This document shows, piece by piece, positions 1 through 4,825 of a stretch of 8,960 bases of DNA. The notes under the pieces are model-generated. The model saw nothing but the letters and a program-made list of their open reading frames with translations. It did no database searches and had not been told where the DNA came from. The stretch spans positions 1 to 8,960 of the forward strand of contig JAISDF010000241.1 of assembly GCA_031265025.1 (NCBI GenBank). The letters are read 5' to 3'. This DNA is from Spirochaetaceae bacterium (GTDB lineage Bacteria > Spirochaetota > Spirochaetia > Treponematales > Breznakiellaceae). The number at the start of each line of letters is the position of its first letter. Within the stretch, counting starts at the first letter, position 1. Made by a program: the position numbers and the translations under genes.

Positions 1-1
1 G

Positions 2-682
2 ACTGTCAGGAACGGCGCGGCTTTCACCATGAATGGCGGGATCATTAAAGCCAACCATGCTCGCGCCGGCAAAGACGGCGGTGGGGTACAAGTCGAAGAA
101 GGGACTTTCACCATGAACGGAGGGACTATCAGCGATAATACCGCCGAAGAGACCGGCGGAGGGGTACATTTACGCAACGGGACCTTCACCATGAGCGGAG
201 GGACCATCAGCCGCAATGCCGCCCCTTTCGGCGGCGGGGTAGGTATCGACATCAGGGACGCCGGGACCTTCACCATGAGCGGCGGGACCATTAGCCGCAA
301 TACCGCCGAACTCTTTGGTGGCGGGGTAGGCGTTGTTAAGGGAGCTTTCACCATGGAAGAAGGCGGGACCATCAGCGGCAATATTGCCCATTTCGGAGTA
401 GGAGTGGGAATATTTGCAGACGAGACCGTAACCTTCATCAAGACAGGCGGAATTATCTATGGCGATACGGACGCAACCCATACGGGTAGTACAGAAAACA
501 CCGCCACATCCGCCGCTTCCGGCAAGGGTCATGCGGTGGCTGCAATGACTTATTCAGGGCCGAATAATGTCGAAGTAGACGAAATGAAACCATACATAGG
601 CGTACCAAAATACCGCGACACGACCTCGGGGCCGAATGATGATATGGATAGCAGCACGGAAGAGAATTGGACAGAAAACTAA
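2..682 (+). CDS. Repeat-rich probable surface protein, C-terminal part (5' end outside window)
   Basis: The reading frame is open from the first full codon at base 2 to the TAA at 680-682, so only the C-terminus (226 residues) is seen; the ATG at 29 lies inside a repeat and is unlikely to be the true start. Five units of 26-29 residues follow the pattern TMSGGTISRNTA - GGGV - GTF, and a sixth degenerate unit begins at base 437. Such short Gly/Thr/Asn units with regularly spaced hydrophobic residues suit a right-handed parallel beta-helix, as in many secreted or surface adhesin-like proteins. After the repeats comes a non-repetitive tail (GHAV, then KYRDTTSGPNDDMDSS) similar in style to the ends of other treponemal proteins of this kind, recalled from general knowledge. 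No signal peptide or anchor can be judged because the N-terminus is missing. Function is unknown; cell-surface location is inferred. Confidence 0.75.
   Translation, partial: TVRNGAAFTMNGGIIKANHARAGKDGGGVQVEEGTFTMNGGTISDNTAEETGGGVHLRNGTFTMSGGTISRNAAPFGGGVGIDIRDAGTFTMSGGTISRNTAELFGGGVGVVKGAFTMEEGGTISGNIAHFGVGVGIFADETVTFIKTGGIIYGDTDATHTGSTENTATSAASGKGHAVAAMTYSGPNNVEVDEMKPYIGVPKYRDTTSGPNDDMDSSTEENWTEN
26..436 (+). repeat. In-frame coding repeats, five units of 78-87 bp
   Basis: Repeat units begin at 26, 110, 188, 272 and 350, each at the codon before ATG, and a degenerate sixth starts at 437. Spacings are 84, 78, 84, 78 and 87 bp, all multiples of three. The best-conserved part is ACCTTCACCATGAGCGG followed by GGGACCATCAGC or close variants (for example 181-210 against 265-294). 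They encode the TMxGGTISxNxA motif of the host protein. Confidence 0.85.
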
Positions 683-689
683 AAACAGG

Positions 690-715
690 CCCTGTCCGCC
701 GCCAGGCGGACAGGG
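690..715. terminator. Perfect 11-bp hairpin after the repeat-protein gene
   Basis: CCCTGTCCGCC (690-700), loop GCCA, then GGCGGACAGGG (705-715), starting 8 bases after the stop codon. The position suggests transcription termination for the plus-strand gene, but no T tract follows on the plus strand. On the minus strand the stem is followed within 4 bases by five Ts (complement of 681-685), so it would be a better intrinsic terminator for transcripts from the right. It shares its core TCCGCC/GGCGGA with two hairpins at 1262-1293 and 1324-1344 and may be part of a repeat family. Confidence 0.5.
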
Positions 716-741
716 TGTGCTTACAGCGACATCCTGCTGCC
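690..741 (+). repeat. Dispersed intergenic repeat, copy A (hairpin plus TTACAGCG tail)
   Basis: The hairpin at 690-715 is followed after 5 bases by TTACAGCGACATCC and then TGCTGCC. The same order occurs at 1324-1376: hairpin with core TCCGCC/GGCGGA, 6 bases, TTACAGCGGCATCC, then GCTGCC. Both copies lie in intergenic DNA flanking the gene at 801-1181. Confidence 0.5.
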
Positions 742-765
742 GGGTCGTAGACGGTTTTCATCTCT

Positions 766-794
766 TTTACTTTTTTTCCTTTTTACGGTATAGT
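766..794 (+). promoter_or_regulatory. Candidate sigma70-type promoter, possibly giving a leaderless mRNA
   Basis: TTTACT (766-771; 4 of 6 matches to TTGACA), a 17-bp T-rich spacer, and TATAGT (789-794; 5 of 6 matches to TATAAT). The -10 box ends only 6 bases before the ATG at 801, so transcription would begin at or next to the start codon. The AAGG at 796-799 is just one base from the ATG, too close to act as a normal ribosome binding site. This fits leaderless translation but is inferred from sequence only. Confidence 0.45.
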
Positions 795-800
795 AAAGGC

Positions 801-1181
801 ATGGCTGGGCCGCAGGAAGAACCAAAAGCGGACAAAATTATTTTTGTACCTTCCGCGTTCAAACATAAACTTACGCAAGCCGACATTGAAACCGCCATCG
901 AGACAAAAATCTACGAAGGTTCTCTTAAAGGCGAACCGGGTGTAAAGGATATGACAGATGAGGAATATGACGCCCTTGACGAGCGTTTAACCAAAACGGT
1001 CCCCACCCTTGGTCCCAACGGGGAAGGCTTTTTTTCAGGAAAAGGGGTTCAGGTTGTTTCTTTGGACGAGGAGACCGCAAGGATATTAAACGCAAAAGCC
1101 CTTGCTGCCCGCCAGACTCCTTCTGAAGTAATAGCGTCACTTATCCGCAAAGATTTAACAATCGTTCACGCATATAAATGA
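801..1181 (+). CDS. Small protein: toxin-like N-terminus joined to ribbon-helix-helix antitoxin-like C-terminus
   Basis: The protein has 126 residues. The frame is open further upstream into the preceding gene, but the ATG at 801 is chosen because it sits directly behind a promoter-like -10 box and is the first ATG after the intergenic hairpin. Residues 13-42 (IIFVPSAFKHKLTQADIETA and onward) resemble the opening of small BrnT-like toxin proteins found in treponemes, recalled from general knowledge. Residues 50-79 (DMTDEEYDALDERLTK to GEGFFS) resemble the linker of partner antitoxins. Residues 83-119 have a ribbon-helix-helix layout: a strand VQVVSLD, a helix EETARILNAKALAARQ, and a second helix TPSEVIASLIRKDL. 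The body of a toxin domain is absent, so this may be a fused relic of a toxin-antitoxin pair or a DNA-binding protein in its own right. Codon use looks ordinary. It lies between two intergenic regions carrying related repeats. Confidence 0.7.
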   Translation: MAGPQEEPKADKIIFVPSAFKHKLTQADIETAIETKIYEGSLKGEPGVKDMTDEEYDALDERLTKTVPTLGPNGEGFFSGKGVQVVSLDEETARILNAKALAARQTPSEVIASLIRKDLTIVHAYK

Positions 1182-1261
1182 AATGGTAGCGCAAGGCTGA
1201 CCAAGCGCCATTTGGGGGGTAGCGGAAGACTTGCAAAGCAAGGCTCCCGCGCAGGGGGGCC

Positions 1262-1305
1262 ACCTTAATCCGCCTTCCATGGCGGATTAAGGTACTGGAG
1301 TTTTT
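1262..1305 (+). terminator. 13-bp hairpin followed by a short T run
   Basis: ACCTTAATCCGCC (1262-1274), loop TTCCAT, GGCGGATTAAGGT (1281-1293): a perfect 13-bp stem. Five Ts at 1301-1305 follow after 7 bases. It could terminate the plus-strand gene that ends 80 bp upstream, although the T run is distant and itself lies in the next hairpin. The core TCCGCC/GGCGGA matches the hairpins at 690-715 and 1324-1344. Confidence 0.45.
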
Positions 1306-1321
1306 GCGTTGCAAAAACTCC
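1297..1321. repeat. Inverted repeat, 11-bp stem
   Basis: GGAGTTTTTGC (1297-1307), loop GTT, GCAAAAACTCC (1311-1321). The stem is perfect. It begins 3 bases after the previous hairpin and ends 2 bases before the next, so the three are tiled head to tail. Confidence 0.7.
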
Positions 1322-1323
1322 GC

Positions 1324-1376
1324 CTCTCCGCCTCCGGCGGAGAGCCTTAGTTACAGCGGCATCCATGCCGCTGCCC
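1324..1376 (+). repeat. Dispersed intergenic repeat, copy B (9-bp hairpin plus TTACAGCG tail)
   Basis: CTCTCCGCC (1324-1332), loop TCC, GGCGGAGAG (1336-1344) form a perfect 9-bp stem. Six bases later comes TTACAGCGGCATCC (1351-1364), followed by a partly palindromic GCCGCTGCC. Copy A at 690-741 has the same order of parts. A second hairpin, AGCGGCA/TGCCGCT with loop TCCA, is embedded at 1355-1372. A third partial match, TACAGCGGC, occurs at 1436-1444. Confidence 0.5.
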
Positions 1377-1433
1377 GGCCCCCTATAGGGGGGTAGCCCC
1401 AGACCAACGGGCTGGGGCGCAGGGGGGCCGGGC
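1373..1433. repeat. Large two-level inverted repeat, GC-rich
   Basis: The outer stem GCCCGGCCCCC (1373-1383) pairs with GGGGGCCGGGC (1423-1433). Inside it, GCCCCAG (1396-1402) pairs with CTGGGGC (1412-1418) around a 9-base loop. A competing fold is the perfect 14-bp palindrome CCCCCTATAGGGGG at 1379-1392, which uses the same C run. The structure could therefore switch between two foldings as RNA or extrude as a cruciform in DNA. Confidence 0.65.
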
Positions 1434-1435
1434 GC

Positions 1436-1448
1436 TACAGCGGCTGTA
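1436..1448. repeat. Small inverted repeat TACAG-CGG-CTGTA
   Basis: A 5-bp stem with a 3-base loop, the last of the tiled inverted repeats before the HD gene. Its left arm is also the third copy of the TACAGCGRC motif seen at 722-730 and 1352-1360. Confidence 0.4.
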
Positions 1449-1504
1449 TGCAACCGGCGGTGAGGAAACAGGCCCCCCTCCTTATTCTTCTTACATGATT
1501 GCAG

Positions 1505-2056
1505 CTATCTTGTCAGCGCGGAAATATAGGTCTGCCGGGATTCCACCAGGGCTTTGAGTTCGGCAAGCATGGCCTGGTCTACTTCATCGGCAATGGGAAA
1601 CACATAACGCTTTGTTTCTTCGGTATAACGGCTTATAAAGCCGGTGTTAAGGACAAAGCCCAGGTCTATCATGTTGGAGATGCGGTCGGCTACCTTGAGG
1701 ACCTTTGCCGAATGGGACCCTGTCCTGAGTATGCGGGTGAGAAACTCGGCCTTGGTCTCAAGGGGGAGTCTGGTTACTTCCAGCACCAGGTCATATACGG
1801 CGTGGCTTTCGTAGTCAATGGATAAAAGCAGGTTGTGGTTAAAGTCAGGAACATCTTCAATGAGGTCATGGACTATCGCGGCCTTGAGCAGTACCGAGTC
1901 TATATACCCGTAGTCTATGAGGGTCGCCATGGTGTCAAGCTGGTGCCTGAACATATTGCCGCCGCCTTCGCGGACTTTGCCGATGAGGGCTGTGGCAAGC
2001 TGCATATAGGGCGCGAGATGGGTTCCTTTGAGAATGAGCATTTCATCGGTGGTCAC
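1505..2056 (-). CDS. Stand-alone HD-domain hydrolase, RelA/SpoT (MESH1-like) type
   Basis: The protein has 183 residues and consists essentially of the HD hydrolase domain found at the N-terminus of Rel/SpoT enzymes. No synthetase or TGS domain follows. Visible signature residues are R37-H38 (FRHQLD), the HDxxED motif H63-D64 and E67-D68 (VHDLIEDV), and D124 with N128 in KVADRISN. By analogy these give the three metal positions (H38, H63-D64, D124) and the catalytic E-D pair. The likely role is cytosolic Mn-dependent hydrolysis of (p)ppGpp to GDP/GTP, or of a related nucleotide. The start is GTG, supported by AAGGAG 9 bases upstream; an ATG five codons later is too far from that site. It is the last gene of the minus-strand run, 35 bp after valS, which may tie alarmone turnover to charging capacity. 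The family is secure; the exact substrate is inferred. Confidence 0.85.
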   Translation of the reverse strand: MTTDEMLILKGTHLAPYMQLATALIGKVREGGGNMFRHQLDTMATLIDYGYIDSVLLKAAIVHDLIEDVPDFNHNLLLSIDYESHAVYDLVLEVTRLPLETKAEFLTRILRTGSHSAKVLKVADRISNMIDLGFVLNTGFISRYTEETKRYVFPIADEVDQAMLAELKALVESRQTYISALTR

Positions 2057-2065
2057 TGCTTTCTT

Positions 2066-2071
2066 CTCCTT
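2066..2071 (-). promoter_or_regulatory. Ribosome binding site fixing the GTG start of the HD gene
   Basis: AAGGAG on the minus strand, 9 bases before the GTG at 2054-2056. It decides in favour of GTG over the later in-frame ATG at codon 6. Confidence 0.75.
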
Positions 2072-2091
2072 GTAATTCCGCCCGCACTGTT

Positions 2092-4788
2092 TTACGCCAT
2101 GTCCCGGATATAGGCTTCTATCTTGCCGGTACGCATGCGCGCTTCGGCCAGTTTTTTCCGTTCGCCCTCAACGAGTTCCGGCGGGGCGTTCTTTATAAAC
2201 GCCTCGTTTGAAAGTTTCTGTTCCAGTGAGGAAATAAATTTCCTGTCTTTTTCTATTTCTTTGGTGAATTTATTTTTGAGGAAGGCAAGGTCCGCCGCCC
2301 CGGCGATATACACAAAGGCTTCAAAGCCTTCTCCCACAAGGCCTATGGAACCCTGGGGTTTCGCTTCTCCTTCTGTCAGGGTTTCGGTTTCAAGAAGGTC
2401 TATGCCGGCAAGGAGTTTGACCAGTTCCCCGTTGGCAAGAAGAGCGGCCCGTTGTTCTTCTTTGGCGCGCACAAGGACACGGAGTTTTCTGTCCGGGCTT
2501 ATGGTGCACTCGCTTCTCAGGGTGCGGACCGCGCGGACCAGTTCCTGGAAAAAGCCGAATTCCGCGAGGGCCTCATTGTCGGTTCCGCCTTGGGTATATG
2601 AGGGATAGGAAGCGGTGATTAAAAGTCCTGTCGACGTGGGCAGCTTGCCGTATATTTCCTCGGTGATAAAGGGAAGCAGGGGATGCAGGAGGGCGAGGGA
2701 CCGGGAGAGTACGTCAAGAAGCACCGTGGTGGTCCTGTCCTTTTCTCCGGCGTCGCCTGCCCGCATGGAAAGTTTGGTGGCTTCCACATACCAGTCGCAG
2801 AAATCATTCCAGAAATATTCGTAACCTGTCTGTGCCGCGTCATTGTAGCGGTAGGAAAGAAAGGCCGCCTCCATGTTCTTCGCCGCCTCGTTGAGCCGGG
2901 AATACATCCACTTGTCGAGAGGAAGCAGGGCCGGGTTTTCCGTGAGGGTCCTGCCTTCAAGGTTCATGAGTATGTAACGGCTCGCGTTCCATATCTTATT
3001 GGCGAATTTGGAACCCAGCCTGAATGACTCTTTGTCCACGAGAAGGTCCTGGCCCTGGGCGCAGAGGAAGGCAAGGGTAAATTTGAGGGCGTCGGCGCCG
3101 TACTCGTCAACCAGTTCCAGGGGATCAAGGCCGTTGCCGAGGCTCTTGCTCATCTTACGGCCCTGTTTGTCCCGCAAAAGTCCGTGCAGGTAGATGTCCC
3201 TGAACGGAACCTGCCCGGTGAATTCAAGGCCCGCCATAACCATCCGGGCCACCCAGAAGAAGATGATGTCATAGGCGGTAACCAGGGCGCTGGTCGGGTA
3301 AAAGCGGGCAAGGTCTTCAGTCATGCCGTCCTTCTCTTCCCAGCCGAGGGTGCTGAAGGGCCAGAGCCAGCTTGAGAACCAGGTGTCAAGCACGTCGGGG
3401 TCCTGTTCAATATGTTTTGAACCGCAGTGGGAACAGGCCGAAGGGTCTTTCCTTGACACGGTGGCTTTGCCGCAGTCGAGGCAGTACCAGACGGGGATGC
3501 GGTGGCCCCACCAGAGCTGGCGGCTCACGCACCAGTCCCGTATGTTTTGGAGCCAGTGCTGATAGGTGTTTTCCCATTTGCGGGGATAGAACACAAGTTC
3601 TTCCCGTTTCCAGGCGGCCAGGGCCTTGTCCGCCAGGGGTTTCATCCTGACAAACCACTGTTCCGAAAGGAAAGGCTCTATCACCGTATGGCAGCGGTAA
3701 CAATGGCCTACGGCGTGGGTGATTGGTTCTTCCTTGATAAAAAAGCCCCCGGCCTCAAGATCACGGAGCACCGCCTCCCTGGCCTCGGCAACGGCAAGGC
3801 CCCGGTATTTTTCGGGAACAGCGGCGTTGAGTTTTCCGTCGGGGGTGAGTATGTTAATCGCCTTTAGCCCGTGGCGTTTGGCGACTTCCCAGTCATTGGG
3901 ATCGTGGGCCGGGGTAATCTTTACCACGCCGGTTCCGAATTCCCTGTCCACATAGGTATCGGCGATTACGGGGATACGCCGGCCTGCAAGGGGGAGTTCG
4001 ACGGTTTTGCCCGCAAGATGCCGGTAGCGCTCGTCTTCGGGATGAACCGCCAGGGCGGTATCGCCCAGCATGGTTTCGGGCCGCGTTGTGGCGATTTCGA
4101 CAAAGCCGCCCGTGTCCGGCACAGGATAGCGTATGTGGTACATTTTTCCCGGCGTGTCTTCGTGTTCCACTTCATCATCGGAAAGGGCGGTGCCGCAGGA
4201 AGGGCACCAGTTGACCAGGTAGTTTCCCCGGTACAGGAGGCCCCGTTCATAGAGAGTTACAAAAACTTCCCGCACGGCCAGGGAAAGCCCTTTGTCAAGG
4301 GTAAAGCGCTCCCTTTGCCAGTCAACGCTGGAACCCATGCGGGCAAGCTGTTGCGAAATAACGGCGTGGTGTTCTTTTTTGATTTCCCATACCGCTTCGA
4401 TGAATTTTTCCCGTCCCAGGTCATGGCGGGTTTTACCCTGGGCCTTGAGCCGCTTTTCCATGACATTCTGGGTGGCTATGCCGGCGTGGTCCGTGCCGGG
4501 AACCCAGAGGGTGTCATCGCCCCGCATGCGGTGATAGCGTATAACTATATCCTGCAGGCAGTTGTTGAGGGCATGCCCGAGGTGGAGTACGCCGGTAACA
4601 TTAGGCGGAGGAATGACAATCACAAAGGATTTTTTGCCCCTGCTTTTTTCGGAAGGGGCAAAGGCGTTCTTTTCTTTCCAGAGGGCGTAGACGCGGTCTT
4701 CAAAACTTTTCGGGTCAAAGGCCCTGGCAAGTTCCACAGCCGCAAGGGGCCTGCCTGTACATCCGGAGTTCTCCATAGCGCCCATCAT
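2092..4788 (-). CDS. valS: Valyl-tRNA synthetase (ValRS)
   Basis: This cytosolic class I enzyme joins valine to tRNA-Val using ATP and removes mischarged threonine. The 898 residues fit the usual 870-950. Class I signatures are present: HLGH at 69-72 within PPPNVTGVLHLGHALN and KMSKS at 545-549. The CP1 editing domain shows TTRPETMLGDTA (234-245) and TPAHDPNDWE (292-301). Cysteine pairs C195/C198 and C436/C439 with C452/C455 suggest zinc sites. DWCVSRQLWWGHRIPVW (418-434) is typical of ValRS. The anticodon-binding domain runs from about 625 to 770, and a charged coiled-coil arm from about 834 to the end is the ValRS-type tRNA-binding arm. Two starts are possible: M1 (4788) or M5 (4776). M5 lies 7 bases after a -10-like TATGAT, and neither has a clear ribosome binding site. 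It follows ispH by 37 bp and precedes the HD gene by 35 bp. Confidence 0.97.
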   Translation of the reverse strand: MMGAMENSGCTGRPLAAVELARAFDPKSFEDRVYALWKEKNAFAPSEKSRGKKSFVIVIPPPNVTGVLHLGHALNNCLQDIVIRYHRMRGDDTLWVPGTDHAGIATQNVMEKRLKAQGKTRHDLGREKFIEAVWEIKKEHHAVISQQLARMGSSVDWQRERFTLDKGLSLAVREVFVTLYERGLLYRGNYLVNWCPSCGTALSDDEVEHEDTPGKMYHIRYPVPDTGGFVEIATTRPETMLGDTALAVHPEDERYRHLAGKTVELPLAGRRIPVIADTYVDREFGTGVVKITPAHDPNDWEVAKRHGLKAINILTPDGKLNAAVPEKYRGLAVAEAREAVLRDLEAGGFFIKEEPITHAVGHCYRCHTVIEPFLSEQWFVRMKPLADKALAAWKREELVFYPRKWENTYQHWLQNIRDWCVSRQLWWGHRIPVWYCLDCGKATVSRKDPSACSHCGSKHIEQDPDVLDTWFSSWLWPFSTLGWEEKDGMTEDLARFYPTSALVTAYDIIFFWVARMVMAGLEFTGQVPFRDIYLHGLLRDKQGRKMSKSLGNGLDPLELVDEYGADALKFTLAFLCAQGQDLLVDKESFRLGSKFANKIWNASRYILMNLEGRTLTENPALLPLDKWMYSRLNEAAKNMEAAFLSYRYNDAAQTGYEYFWNDFCDWYVEATKLSMRAGDAGEKDRTTTVLLDVLSRSLALLHPLLPFITEEIYGKLPTSTGLLITASYPSYTQGGTDNEALAEFGFFQELVRAVRTLRSECTISPDRKLRVLVRAKEEQRAALLANGELVKLLAGIDLLETETLTEGEAKPQGSIGLVGEGFEAFVYIAGAADLAFLKNKFTKEIEKDRKFISSLEQKLSNEAFIKNAPPELVEGERKKLAEARMRTGKIEAYIRDMA

Positions 4789-4812
4789 ACTTAATTACGG
4801 GAAACTGTGCAA
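4784..4812 (-). promoter_or_regulatory. Candidate internal promoter for valS
   Basis: On the minus strand TTGCAC (4807-4812; 4 of 6 matches to TTGACA), a 17-bp spacer, and TATGAT (4784-4789; 5 of 6 matches). The -10 overlaps the first two ATG codons and lies 7 bases before the ATG at 4774-4776. If real, the message would start at about that ATG and be leaderless, giving an 894-residue ValRS. The -10 to ATG spacing is almost the same as at 789-801. Confidence 0.35.
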
Positions 4813-4825
4813 CAATTGCGGAGCT

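Larger units (their letters stand above)
1182..1504. other. Hairpin-rich non-coding region between convergent genes
   Basis: This 323-bp stretch separates the plus-strand gene ending at 1181 from the minus-strand HD gene ending at 1505. I see no credible gene. From 1262 to 1448 it is nearly filled by inverted repeats (1262-1293, 1297-1321, 1324-1344, 1355-1372, 1373-1433, 1436-1448). Two short direct repeats occur in the same order twice: GGGGGGTAGC at 1214-1223 and 1388-1397, and CGCAGGGGGGCC at 1250-1261 and 1418-1429. It probably terminates both converging transcripts and looks like accumulated REP-like or MITE-like repeat DNA. Confidence 0.7.

Noticed and set aside
636..800. Upstream extension of the gene at 801 back to an ATG at 636
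   Set aside because: It would overlap the end of the repeat-protein gene and translate the intergenic hairpin and the promoter-like T-rich stretch. The extra residues are low-complexity and resemble no domain.
1265..1453. Minus-strand open frame of 62 residues across the hairpin region
   Set aside because: It starts with TTG, the only purine-rich site is more than 20 bases away, and it reads straight through five inverted repeats with low-complexity Pro/Gly/Arg content.
1182..1504. CRISPR array
   Set aside because: The repeats are short, palindromic, unequal in spacing and adjacent to each other. There are no regular spacers and no cas genes.
1182..1504. tRNA gene or known structured RNA
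   Set aside because: No cloverleaf with a TTC-type T arm or plausible anticodon stem is visible; the hairpins are independent perfect palindromes.
1835..2113. Plus-strand open frame opposite the HD gene
   Set aside because: The minus-strand frame carries the HDxxED and ADRxxN motifs and a good ribosome binding site, so the plus-strand frame is a shadow.
3871..4794. Long plus-strand open frame (307 residues) opposite valS
   Set aside because: It is the antisense shadow of ValRS, whose HLGH, KMSKS and editing motifs are intact on the minus strand. The frame has no recognisable domain.
4789..4825. T-box leader or attenuator before valS
   Set aside because: The gap is only 37 bp, too short for a T-box, and has no terminator hairpin with a T run.
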